Source: Chaenocephalus aceratus
Lineage: Eukaryota > Chordata > Actinopteri > Perciformes > Channichthyidae
Direction: 5' to 3'
NCBI GenBank assembly: GCA_023974075.1
Contig: JAMFTG010000051.1
Location: 591,001 to 655,000, forward strand
DNA length: 64,000 nt
In this document: positions 26,249 to 38,183 of the stretch, piece by piece
Layout of the letters: the number at the start of each line of letters is the position of its first letter
How positions within the stretch are numbered: position 1 is the first letter of the stretch
Made by a program: the position numbers and the translations under genes
Notes under the pieces: generated by a model
The model's input: the letters and a program-made list of their open reading frames with translations, nothing else
Database searches by the model: none
What the model was told of the DNA's origin: nothing

Positions 26249-28992
26249 ATGGAGGCCTTTCATGTTCAGGTTATCCTCCTTGTAGGACTCTGTGTTAGCT
26301 CCTCTTTTGCTTTGCCGTCCACACAAGATGCTTCGTTTCAGAGCCTTGCGAACACAGGCAGGTCAGAACTCGGGCAGCAGCAGCAGAAGTCTCCGGCTGA
26401 GGAACCGCAGCAGGTGAATACCGTCAGAGTGACCTGCCATCCAGACTCTTTGGAGATTGTTATCAAAGCCGATATGTTTGGGGTTGGAGCTCCTGTTGAT
26501 GGTGACGAGCTACGCCTGGGAGTAGAGACCAACAACCAGTACTGCAGAGCTACAGCGTCTTCAGCAGATGAGTACAGTATCAGTGTTGGACTTGTGGAGT
26601 GCGGCACCAGACACTGGGTAACTTTAAATATATTTCATTTCAAATCTGATTCATTAAAGCTTCTAGTTTTAAACACGTCTACTCTCCACAGGTAACTGAG
26701 GACTCTCTGATCTACACAAACCTCCTCATATACTCTCCTGAGGCTTCTCCATATGGTGTTGTTCGAATGGACCAGGCTGTCATTCCAATTGAGTGTCATT
26801 ACGAAAGGTCTTTGTTTTTAAAGCTCACATTGTAAAAATCTTTGAATGATGTCTGTTGTTTTTTTTTAAATGCATGTTTTCTGTTTCTTAGGAAGTACAG
26901 TTTGTCCAGTTCTTCACTCATGCCTACCTGGAACCCCTTCATGTCGACCCAGGCTGCAGTGGAAATGTTGCAGTTTAACTTGAGAATCATGACAAGTGGG
27001 TTTTGATAATTTCTCATGTTATGCGTTGTCATGTCTCTATTTGCACTTAATACTTTTTTCTGTCCGTGTGCAGGTGACTGGCAGCACAAAAGAGGCTCTA
27101 ACGTGTTTCATATCGGTGAGCCCATCAGCATCGAGGCCTCGGTCAGAATTGGGCATCACATTGGGCTCCGAGTGTTTGTGAGCAGCTGCGTGGCTACACT
27201 GAGCCCTGACATGCACTCCAGCCCCAGGCATGCCTTCATTGAAAATGGGTAAGGCTGCAAATTGCTAAATGGCAAAAAGTAAAGTGTTTCTCTGACCCTA
27301 GAGGGAGCTGTTTAATGTGTAAGGCTCTTCAAGTGGTTTAATTCAGACGCGAGCAATGCTGACTCGAGTGACCGGTTAATAAAAGATCAGTCCTTTAGTG
27401 TCGTCTTCGAGTTAGCCATTAGCTAAGGCTAGCTGCGGTTTGCTTTTAATCTTTGGTATTCTAGTTCCTTTCTGTGCCACTATTTATGCACAGGTCAGAT
27501 TTGTGCAGTTCTGACTCTCATGAACTACTTCCAGAACTTGCCTATATGACTATAAATGTAAATGGTGGAGTTGCATTGTGGGTAATGTAGACTCTGGTTA
27601 TAGTAGTCAATGAGTGCTGATTCAGTGTTGCTCTTTTTGTTTGTCCTCATCATAGGTGCTTTGTTGACTCTCAGCTTCCAGGCTCAAGGTCTCAATTCTT
27701 AGCCAGGACACAGGATGACAAGCTCCACATGTCCATTGATGCCTTCAGATTTTATAATGAGGACAGGTGAGGCTTTATTAAATTGCCTTAAACATGATAT
27801 TGTGTGCATGTTTCCCAACACCTGCTTTTCTCATAGCTCTACATCACATGTCACCTGAATGCTGTGCCAATAAATGAAGCAGATGCAACAAAGAAGGCAT
27901 GCACTTTTGTGAATGGAAGGCAAGTGAGATCCAGTCTAATATGTCAAATTACACACAAAAAACAAAGTATTGGTGCTGAATGTTTTTTAATTTATCAGAT
28001 GGAGGTCCGCTGATGTTAATGACTACTTATGTGGGCAATGCCAAAGACCAATTGAAGTTGAGCAAACTCCCAGTAAGCCCAGCAGCCCGAGCAAGTTTAG
28101 GCCTCGAGGGTTTGTGAAGCCAGAAGAGCGTGAACCCCTCTGGAGGAGCGGACTGAAGACCAGTACAGGCATGTAGAAACTTGTATGATTTAATATTGGC
28201 TGCAGATGTCGTCATAATGATCAATGTTGACGCATGTGTTGGCATAGGTTTTAGACATGATGATTGCTGGGTAACTTAATTAACATGCATTGTGCTGGTT
28301 TGTGTTAGTGTGGGAACATCAGGCCAGAGTAGGTCCCGTGATGGTCTTGCCAGCCAAGCAGAAAAGCCGGCCCATTCCTACAGAGGAGCTTTCTTCCATT
28401 CTTGATCAAACTAGCAGATCTACAATGTATGGCAGACAGTGGAGGAGTGGAATAAACAGAGTTGGTAAGTCAATACCAGTATTCAATTATTCTTTGTTCA
28501 TTTGAAGCCTTTAACAATCTCTACATTGAGATTAAAATGGCCCATAATTAAATCTTAATGTTGAATTGTTTTTCTGTCAAAGATCAGAGGAAAGGACTGC
28601 TTCCTGATTCATCATCAACCCAAAACCAGGTGGACGTTCTGACTTTAGCTTCTGCGCAGAATAAAGACTAAGACAAAAATGGAACCGACAAAAGGTTAAA
28701 AGTGAAAAGTCTTAACTCTTTTTTTTTTAAATGGCACTCTGGAATGCACATTTTACATTAACACATTTCTTCTGCGATTACAGATGATGATGCTGAGGAA
28801 GTTCCTGAACTTCTAGAAAAAACCTCTCCTGAGGCCCACCGGCAGTCGAAGGCAGCGGTGCTGAACAGTACCCACACAGCGGCGCTCGATGAAGTCCTCC
28901 AAACTGCTGTGGTTAATGTGGCTGTGCCCCCACTGTCCAACACCACTGCAACAGAAGCTGACCTTTCTGAAACAATGGACCCAAAGAGATAA
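26249..28992 (+). pseudogene. Zona pellucida ZP3-type egg-coat gene, copy B, disrupted
   Basis: Exons by homology to copies A and C: 26249-26617, 26692-26807, 26892-26995, 27074-27248, 27656-27766, 27837-27919, 27999-28168, 28309-28464, 28583-28694 and 28784-28992. Exons 1 to 4 read through cleanly, with signal peptide and first ZP half. The end of exon 5 has lost seven bases (GAGGACAGGTGAGG, where the other copies read GAGGACAGAGGGGAGGTGAGG). Splicing then enters exon 6 in the wrong frame and reaches a TGA within eight codons. A second lesion is a TAA at 28669-28671 in exon 9, where copies A and C read GAA. A truncated product cannot be excluded, but it would lack the second ZP half. Confidence 0.88.
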
Positions 28993-30482
28993 TAAATTAT
29001 TCAAATTGTTATTTGTTTGCTTTTTTAATGTTGTAATACAAAAGGAAAACTGATGACCTGCTCACAGCTCAACACAATTAAATGCAAACAAAATTGTTTC
29101 CCAATTAGCCAAAGTATTCCATGTAACAGTGTTACGGCCCGCCCCCTACTCCGTGGTAGTGGCTTGTGGGGAGACCTGCAACATAAAAGAAAACACACAA
29201 CGTCCAGTACTTAACAGCGGTCATTTATTTAAATGTACAGCCGTTACTCACACAGGCCAATCGGCAAACGAACAAGGTCTGGAGGACTGGCCAAAAGGAA
29301 GGAGCTTTAGCCAGCCACACCACGGGCCGTAGGACCCAGAGCTTCCCTCTCCTAACAGAAATCTAACAACGCTTCGGGAAACTAAATAAAGCCACGAAAA
29401 CTAGACTACCAGGGGGGTATACTACGAAGCAGGATTTTCGCTTAGCCGGCTAAATTCAGGGAAAACTCCAGCTTTCCGGTTCTCATTTTAGCAGGCTAGA
29501 TCTCCATGGTAACTTATGCTTAGCGGCTAACCTGCCCCGGAGCAGGTTAGGTTGCAGGCTAAGAGCTCAACTCAGTGAGAGCACCGCCTGCTGACCAATC
29601 AGAGCTCAGTGTGCGGAGTTTAAAGCGATCAAGTCATATTACAGGAGAAAGGAAAAACTGCCATTGCAGGAAAGACGGCTGGCAAAAATCACTGACTGTG
29701 TGAACGTGAACATTAATAGAATGCCACCTCTCATCTTCAGAGCAATCTGACTATAACATTAGTGTTAAGAAAGCTTACTTAAATATCTGCCACAACATAA
29801 GTACACTGAGTGCAGACGTCGATGTGTCCCATATCATTCATATCACATGTATCATATATCTCCTTGTTATCTGAGTCAGCTTCTTGAGCCGTATCTGGCC
29901 GTGCAACACTTGCAGTGTCACATAACATACTGTATGCAGAAGTAATATTTTAAGCAACACATTAAGTTGACGAAACACTCGAGACAAATGTAATTAAAGT
30001 CAGATCGTGTTTTAGACGGGGCAGAGTGGGGCGGACTGGGGGGAAAAAGTGGCCCGGGGATTAATTGACAGACAGGCCCACTGAATGTATCGGCCGGCCG
30101 GCGACGAAAGTATGTTACTTAACAAAAAACCCTATGCCTTTAATGTTATTTTGGACAATTATTCATATAGTAATCACATTACCTGAGCCCTTGAGTTGCC
30201 TAGAGCAAAATAGTTACAGCATATATTTATTGATTTTAATTTTAACAGATCATTGATGCAATAACATTTTGACCCAATTTGCCTGACTTGACGCATGGAA
30301 TAAAACATGGGCGTAGGAAGCATCCTCAATGTGGGTGAGACAATTTAACAGGGGGCAGGTGGTGGACCTCACCTCCTCCAGGGGGGTCCGGGGGCAAGGT
30401 CCCCCGGGAAGATTTTTTTTTAAATGTTGAAGTTAAATGCAACAATCTGGTCCATTTTGAGAGCAAAATTAGGGACTAAATC

Positions 30483-30815
30483 TATGGCAGTCAGTAGGGG
30501 CTTGGACTGTGAGCCGTAGGGTCGCCGGTTCAAGTCCCGACCAGACCTATTTGGAGTGTGGACTTCTACTTGGAGAGGTCCCAGTTCACCTCCTGCCGTA
30601 GTGCCCTTGAGCAAGGCACCGGACATCCCCCTTCCCCCCTCACTCCCATTGCTCCGCGGGCGCTGTACAATAGCTGCCCACTGCTCCTAGTACTAGACTC
30701 CTGGTAAGAGGATGGGTTAAAAGCAGAGAACACATTTCACTGTGTGTGCTGTGTGCTCTGCATGTGTGACCATTAAAGAGGGTTTCATCCCTCCCAATTC
30801 TTCTTCTTCTTCAAC
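30483..30815 (+). mobile_element. tRNA-derived SINE
   Basis: Box A-like TGGCAGTCAGTAGGGGCT and box B-like GGTTCAAGTCCCGAC lie at tRNA spacing. A body with GCCCTTGAGCAAGGCACCGG follows, and a CTTCTTCTTCTTC tail ends near 30815. The CCTTGAGCAAGGCA phrase recurs in many fish SINEs. Confidence 0.75.
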
Positions 30816-31046
30816 ACCCATATAAAACAGAACTGTAAACAGATCAACATTTACTTGAACAGCAAGTGGAGGCAAAAGTGACTGCACCCAAAACAATAAA
30901 CCTGCTAGCTAACTAGCCTAAACTCAGTAACAGAATGTGGGCAACACGTTCTTCTCCACAGCCGCGCGACCTCTGAGTCAGACATCACTTCCCCCTTTTC
31001 TATCCTACGGGTGCAGCCGTACAGCCACTCCCCCTGAACCCTGTTG

Positions 31047-31542
31047 TAACAACATAATACACTTTTTGGGGATGCAGCTTGGGATGTGAGGACATGGCTT
31101 AGAAAGTGCGTGTTGCCTTCTGTCCTGCCAGTGTTGGCAGGACATGAATTAAAATGTCGAACTCGGACTTCATTTTAAGGACATTTCGGCCAGGGGTGTA
31201 GAGCTATATTTGTTTAAGCACCGGATTGGCAAAACAGGAGAGTGTGTGCACCAGTCTGCCTTGATCTATGTATTCATGTCTGTGACTCTCACAGTATCTG
31301 CTACCCACAGCTGTTTTATAGAAGGAAAACCTCCTTCACTTTATGAAATCTCTGCAGCACCAGGAGGCAGCGGGAGGGTTAACTCAGCCTCTGAGAAGAG
31401 GAGCGCGCCGTGCTTTCACGCACCGCCTTTCACGCACCGCCTTTCACGCACCGCCTTCGCTGTGTTTACCTTCAGAATCATTAGAGAGGCTAAAGAGTGG
31501 TGTGGCTGATGTGTTTTAACCACACACACCTCTACACACACA

Positions 31543-31589
<47 letters not shown>

Positions 31590-31950
31590 ACACACATGAT
31601 TTAAACGCAGACTTTTGTTCCTCCATGTTACGTTGTTATTGTTTCACTGAGCGGACCCGCACATTATTTTCAAACGCTCCCCTTTTTGGTCCATCTGCGG
31701 CGGTAATAGGTTTTGTGCGCTGTGATGATTCTGCTGTACCTTTAGTAATGAATAATAAATGTTGTGAGGAAATCTTTCCAACAATAATTCCAATAAGTAA
31801 TCCAAAATGTATTCACTTCAGGTTTACGAAAGTAACTGTAATCAGATTACTCGTTTTTCAAATGTAACGCGAGCTGAATACAGTTACTTGATTTTTGTAT
31901 TCTGATTACGTAACACCGTTACATGTATTCCATTACAACCCAACCCTGGC
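31047..31950 (-). mobile_element. Truncated inverted copy of the CAGGRTTGGG hAT
   Basis: The minus strand matches 39763-40610. The intact end CAGGGTTGGGTTGTAA lies at about 31950, and the other end is lost near 31047. A 13-14 bp TTTCACGCACCGCC motif is repeated about three times here and about four times in the other copy. Confidence 0.75.
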
Positions 31951-33262
31951 CACACCCCACTGGGCTGGGCTGGGCCGGAACATTTACAAATGTGGGCCGG
32001 TAGGATTTAGGCAAAAAAAAAAAAAACACACAGCAACGGCCCACCGGGGAATCTCCCGGTATTCCCAATGGCCAGTCCGCCCCTGGGCAGAGATATCATA
32101 AACCTGTTAATGTACGCATTCAAACACTTTTTCTTTTGCCAGCTGTATTCACCTTGCAGGTGCAGCTATGTGGCTTTTATCCTGGATAAAGTGTTTAAGT
32201 CATGGATGTTTAAAGTTTAACTTCTTCATTGACTAGTATTAAAGTTCACTTTTCATTCAGGAAGTATGACGCTGTGCTGTCAGTACGCTTCTCCATGTTT
32301 GTGATTGGTCGAATGCTCCAAATACCACCCCTTTCATGTGAACGCGCACCTAACTAGATAGGACACGGCTGGCTTGAGCGATCCACTTGATAACCAGCGT
32401 CGTAGTACAGTTTAGCGACAGCGCGTATGTTTTGGATTAGGCCAACCAGCTAACTCAAATATATCCAGGTTAGGTTGAACCAGCTTCGTAGTACAGGCCC
32501 CAGGTCCTCCAGGATACACGTCATCACCCTATGGTCATAACACAACAGCAAAGGGGTCTACAGATCAAGAACAGCAGAGATTGTCCACAGACAGGGTCTT
32601 CCGGCATAAAGATAGGCGACCGATCCTTCTCCTCCAGTCTCTCCTTATAACCCGGCTGAGAGGAATTTAGAAACACCTGGGCACATGCGGAGCCAGGGGC
32701 AGACCAGGCGCAGCAGGGAGACAAAAGACAACACGGAGGGGCCCAAAATTGCAATTTGAAATCCATGTCTTTTCTTGTGCTTGTCTGCTGCTAAAAATGG
32801 TACTACAACATGGCATTTATTTTCTGGGGTGTCATTTGCTTTAGTTGTAACAGCTGTATAAAGGTGATGTGTTGGAGGTCAGCCAGTTTATATTTGAACG
32901 TCAGTTGCTGCAACAAAGCCTTTGTACATGAGTAGCCTCTTTTAAAAGGGGAGTTACCATGGGGTCCTGGCAATATAATGACCTGAACATTAAGATATAA
33001 ACACCATGGTCTCATAACTTTGTGTCCAGGCCCATTGGGTTTTCTGACAGGAGACTGAATTATAATAGAGTACCCAGACCTCTACTATGGTATCAATATG
33101 TTTTAGAGGTACAATTTGATGGTTTACAATATAGTCCTGAGTTGTTACTTTAGCTTAGCAAATCTATTCAATCCTGTTTTTGGGGACGGATTAAAAAAGT
33201 GACAATATACATTTTTAGATAAGTATAATCAGAGGCGGCGCTAGGGGGTGGCTACTTGGGTA

Positions 33263-33803
33263 AAGTATAGTTACAGATGCCATTATTACTAGGATGTAAG
33301 GGGTGACGAGGGGGAGAAGGATGTGACGTCAACATCATTTAACACTTTTTCCAAGACAGCTGCAGAGCGCCTCACAGAACATCAAAGCTCAGAAACTATT
33401 CAATACAAATATATAGTTTTACAGTTAAATTAAACAAAAAAAAGGCCAGGATGAAGGGGTCTTAAGCTCTTTTAATTATTACCCAAAGACAACTTCAAAG
33501 GGGCTTCCTTATAGTTAATAAAGTAATTAAACAATAAAAAGACAAGATCATTGGACCTGTTAAGCCCCAAGGTCCCCGCCGGCGGGTACTTTTGTTTGTT
33601 TTTTCACGACACTGTGTCTCAGCAGGGGATCTTAATATTTAAGAAGCTATTAATGTGTTATACCAGATTAACGGGAATAATCTCAGCTAACTGACGATAC
33701 AAACCATTTTTACCAAAACAAAACACAAGTCTCATAAGAAGCATCTAAATGACCCCTGAGCGAAAAATGCTAACGCACTTTGGCACAGAACTCAAGATAA
33801 GAG
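33263..33803. other. Non-coding, with a 270-bp block repeated at 38735-38998
   Basis: The block 33324-33592, starting TGACGTCAACATCATTTAAC, recurs at 38735-38998 directly after unit C. No gene is seen. Confidence 0.6.
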
Positions 33804-34980
33804 CAACCTGATCTCACCAGAATGCGTGACTCCACCACGACTCCTTAACACCGCATTGCGTGGTGGAGTTATGTGTAACGTTGCTGCCTTCTTGGCCAGG
33901 TCAGCATTGAAAATGAGATTGTATCTCAATGCTTTTATCTGGTTAAATAAAGATTAAATAAAAAAATAAAAAGATTCCAATCACTTGTATAGAGACTCTT
34001 ATTGCACTATTTCACTATTTTTTCTGTGTATCTGTTCTATTGTGTTGCACTGTTGGAGGAGCCTGCGACCTAAGGGGGGGGGGGGGGGTAGGACACGTTC
34101 GATTCCTGTTTTGAATAGTGTGCCGTCGATGGGTTTCATTCCATTTCAAGGTGCTTTTTGACTCTCCGTGTAAACTTTGCGCACTGCCGCTCCAACATCC
34201 AATCAGAGCTTGAGTACTGATCACGGGGTTTGTCAAGCTAAGCACATGGTGTAGTCCCAAACGATAGCTGAGGATTCTGGGTAGTGTAGTGTCTTCTGCC
34301 ATCCAAAAACTCCGAAAAAATATTTGTTTCTCCGAATCGAAGGGGGAAAATACAAAAGCATTGCACACAATTCAAACCAATCAATGTTGTGTAATTAACA
34401 AGGATAATCTGGTGTTTTTGAGTTGATGAGTAGTTCAGATATCACTGTAAAATCAATCGACAGTAAGGAGAAAACTTACTTCCGGGTGTAAAATTCTCCG
34501 TTATCCAATGGGAATGGACGCTCGTAATACAATAGGGGACATGATCATTATCTTTTAAATAACGTTAACTAAAGGGAACAATCTATTTGACACAGCTGAA
34601 GCTCTGGCCTTCCTTAAAAACTAACTAATTTAATAAAAATCACAGTTGCATGACACACAATGCACTGTTTTTTGAGAACACAAATTCGTAACTAATGTAA
34701 TTTTTACATTCTAACGAAAAATAAAAATAATTATGAATACAAATAAAATAAAAGAAGCCTCCCGTGAATTACTAAAAGCTATAAAGTAGATTTAAAAAAA
34801 GTTTTATAGAATAAAAGCTCACTGAGGGACGTTGTAGAAATGCGTGTGTGCACCACCACAAAGGAGCATCATTCACTTTACATTGGGGTTGTTTGCGTGG
34901 TGCCGACACGTAAATGTAGCAAAGTTCGTGACTCCACCACGCATTGTGGTGGAGTCACGCATTCTGGTGAGATCAGGTTG
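33804..34980. mobile_element. DNA transposon with long CAACCTGATCTCACCAG inverted repeats
   Basis: The left end (33804-33840) and the complement of the right end (34945-34980) share CAACCTGATCTCACCAGAAT and about 15 further bases. The interior is non-coding and matches 21034-22035 in opposite orientation. Unit C homology to unit A starts at the very next base, 34981. Confidence 0.8.
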
Positions 34981-35305
34981 ATCAAATTGTATTTATGTAG
35001 CTCAAAATCACAAGTTTGATTTGATTTAGTCTGTACAGATCAACAAAACATGAATGATAGTTTAAAAACACAATAAAATGACACCATAGACCACAATAGT
35101 AATATGATAGTGTATACAAATGAAGGATCCAGGGGGATGTCAAAATGCTTCCTGCATGGTTTTCATGAACTGCAACACTAACATTTTATTTAAAATCCAA
35201 AGTAACAAGCAATGAAGCAAATATATGCACATTTTAAACATGTGAAAACGCCCTTCACCTCTCTCTCAATCGGCCTCATGTTTTGAGTTCAGTGTGCAGC
35301 CAATT

Positions 35306-35377
35306 CAGCTGATGGGTGTCTGATTGGACGCAGGTGTGCTGCTCTGATGAGGATAATGATCGGCTAGAGTTTAAAAA
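35306..35377 (+). promoter_or_regulatory. ZP3 copy C core promoter with E-boxes
   Basis: CAGCTG (35306-35311), ATTGG (35323-35327), CAGGTG (35331-35336) and TTTAAAAA (35370-35377) repeat the copy A order and spacing. This is consistent with oocyte expression, and the functional role is inferred. Confidence 0.6.
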
Positions 35378-35468
35378 GCTCCACCGCTCATACTGAACCA
35401 TAGGCCTACTGTGAGTCAGTCAGGAAGACAGAGAGCAGCTGACCAGGTTCCTGTTATCAGTTTCACTT

Positions 35469-38183
35469 ATGGATGCCTTTCATGTTCAGGTTATCCTCCT
35501 TGTAGGACTCTGTGTTAGCTCCTCTTTTGTTTTCCCGCCCACAAAAGATGCTTTGTTTCAGAGCCTTGCGAACACAGGCAGGTCAGAACTCGGGCAGCAG
35601 CAGCAGAAGTCTCCGGCTGAGGAACCGCAGCAGGTGAATACCGTCAGAGTGACCTGCCATCCAGACTCTTTGGAGATTGTTATCAAAGCCGATATGTTTG
35701 CGGTTGGAGCTCCTGTTGATGGTGACGAGCTACGCCTTGGAGTAGAGACCAACAACCAGTACTGCAGAGCTACAGCGTCTTCAGCAGATGAGTACAGTAT
35801 CAGTGTTGGACTTGTGGAGTGCGGCACCAGACACTGGGTAACTTTAAATATATTTCATTTCAAATCTGATTCATTAAAGCTTCTAGTTTTAAACACGTCT
35901 ACTCTCCACAGGTAACTGAGGACTCTCTGATCTACACAAACCTCCTCATATACTCTCCTGAGGCTTCTCCATATGGTGTTGTTCGAATGGACGAGGCTGT
36001 CATTCCAATTGAGTGTCATTACGAAAGGTCTTTGTTTTTAAAGCTCACATTGTAAAAATCTTTGAATGATGTCTGTTTGTTTTTTTTAAATGCATGTTTT
36101 TGTTTCTTAGGAAGTACAGTTTGTCCAGTTCTTCACTCATGCCTACCTGGATCCCCTTCATGTCGACCCAGGCTGCAGTGGAAATGTTGCAGTTTAACTT
36201 GAGAATCATGACAAGTGGGTTTTGATAATTTCTCATGTTATGCGTTGTCATGTCTCTATTTGCACTTAGTACTTTTTTCTGTCCGTGTGCAGGTGACTGG
36301 CAGTACAAAAGAGGCTCTAATGTGTTTCATATCGGTGAGCCCATCAGCATCGAGGCCTCGGTCAGAATTGGGCATCACATCGGGCTCCGAGTGTTTGTGA
36401 GCAGCTGCGTGGCTACACTGAGCCCTGACATGCACTCCAGCCCCAGGCATGCCTTCATTGAAAATGGGTAAGGCTGCAAATTGCTAAATGTCTTTTTCTG
36501 ACCCTAGAGGGAGCTGTTTAATGTGTAGGGCTCTTCAAGTGGTTTAATTCAGACGCGAGCAATGCTGACTCGAGTGACAGGTTAATAAAAGATCAGTCCT
36601 TTAGTGTCGTCTTCAAGTTAGCTAAGGCTAGCTGCGGTTTGCTTTTAATCTTTGGTATTCTAGATCCTTTCTGTGCCACCATTTATGCACAGGTCAGATT
36701 TGTGCAGTTCTGACTCTCAAGAACTACTTCCAGAACTTGCCTATATGACTAGAAATGTTAGTGGTGGAGTTGCATTGTGGGTAATGTAGACTCTGGTTAT
36801 AGTAGTCAATGAGTGCTAATTTAGTGTTGCTCTTTTTGTTTGTCCTCATCATAGGTGCTTTGTTGACTCTCAGCTTCTAGGCTCAAGGTCTCAATTCTTA
36901 GCCAGGACACAGGATGACAAGCTCCACATGTCCATTGATGCCTTCAGATTTTATAATGAGGACAGAGGGGAGGTGAGGCTCTATTAAATTGCCTTAAACA
37001 TGATTGTGTGTGCATGTTTCCCAACACCTGCTTTTCTCATAGCTCTACATCACATGTCACCTGAATGCTGTGCCAATAAATAAAGCAGATGCACCAAACA
37101 AGGCGTGCACTTTTGTGAATGGAAGGCAAGTGAGATCCAGTCTAATATGTCAAATTACACACAAAAAACAAAGTATTGGTGCTGAATGTTTTTTTAATTT
37201 ATCAGATGGAGGTCCGCTGATGGTAATGACTACTTATGTGGGCAATGCAAAAGACCACTTGAAGTTGAGCAAACTCCCAGTAAGCCCAGCAGCCCGAGCA
37301 AGTTTAGGCCTCGAGGGTTTGTGAAGCCAGAAGAGCGTGAACCCCTCTGGAGGAGCGGACTGAAGACCAGTACAGGCATGTAGAAACTTGTATGATTTAA
37401 TATTGGCTGCAGATGTCATCATAATGATCAATGTTGACGCATGTTTTGGCATAGGTGTTAGACACGATGATGGCCGGGTAACTGAATTAACATGCATTGT
37501 GCTGGTTTGTGTTAGTGTGGGAACATCAGGCCAGAGTGGGTCCCATGATGGTCTTGCCAGCCAAGCAGAAAAGCCGGCCCATTCCTACAGGGGAGCTTTC
37601 TTCCATTCTTGATCAAACCAGCAGATCTACAATGTATGGCAGACAGTGGAGGAGTGGAATAAACAGAGTTGGTAAGTCAATACCAGTATTCAATTATTCT
37701 TTGTTCATTTGAAGCCTTTAACAATCTCTAAATTGAGATTAAAATGGCCCATAATTAAATCTTAATGTTGAATTGTTTTTCTGTCAAAGATCAGAGGAAA
37801 GGACTGCTTCCTGATTCATCATCGACCCAAAACCAGGTGGACGTTCTGACTTTAGCTTCTGCGCAGAATAAAGACGAAGACAAAAATGGAACCGACAAAA
37901 GGTTAAATGTGAAAAGTCTTAACTCTTTTTTTTTAAATGGCACTCTGGAATGCACAGTTTACATTAACACATTTCTTCTGCGATTACAGATGATTATGCT
38001 GAGGAAGTTCCTGAACTTCTAGAAAAAACCTCTCCTGAGGCCCACCTGCAGTCGAATGCAGCGGTGCTGAACAGTACCCACACAACGGCGCTCGATGAAG
38101 TCCTCCAAACTGCTGTGCCCCCACTGTCAACCACCACTGCAACAGAAGCTGACCTTTCTGAAACAATGGACCCAAAGAGATAA
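35469..38183 (+). CDS. zp3: Zona pellucida sperm-binding protein 3-like egg-coat protein, copy C
   Basis: Secreted structural glycoprotein of the fish egg envelope, polymerised through its ZP domain. Exons: 35469-35837, 35912-36027, 36111-36214, 36293-36467, 36855-36972, 37043-37125, 37206-37375, 37516-37671, 37790-37901 and 37990-38183. The signal peptide is the hydrophobic VILLVGLCVSSSFVF near the start, with a Q-rich linker behind it. ZP-N starts around residue 57 at VRVTCHPDSLEIVIKADMF. ZP-C includes ELYITCHLNAVPI, ACTFVNG and DGNDYLCGQC. RQWR is a minimal furin-type site, and no membrane anchor is visible, which is usual in fish. Introns 6 and 7 appear to use GC donors. All nine exons up to 37901 are open. 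Using AG|GTTAAA and CAG|ATGATT, the frame meets TGA one codon after the last junction (468 residues). The long conserved frame of exon 10 needs a different phase. The C-terminus is therefore uncertain. Confidence 0.85.

Larger units (their letters stand above)
30027..32084. mobile_element. 2.06-kb hAT-type element inserted in unit B
   Basis: The ends TGGGGCGGACTGG and CCAGTCCGCCCCT are inverted. Both flanks carry the 8-bp GGGCAGAG (30019-30026 and 32085-32092). Unit A has the uninterrupted site, GATGGGCAGTGATATC, near 11131. The interior has no transposase but contains a SINE, a copy of the GGACCCCCC repeat, an inverted piece of another hAT and an (AC)n tract at about 31540-31595. Confidence 0.9.
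25659..33262 (+). repeat. Segmental duplication unit B (ZP3 copy B)
   Basis: Direct-orientation copy of 6832-12342, larger because of the hAT insertion at 30027-32084. Homology ends about 30 bp into the CAGAGGCGGCGCTAGGG hAT terminus. Confidence 0.9.

Noticed and set aside
31210..31509. 99-codon frame inside the inverted hAT piece
   Set aside because: The other copy of the same repeat (39763-40874) does not keep the frame open, and the frame runs through a short tandem repeat.
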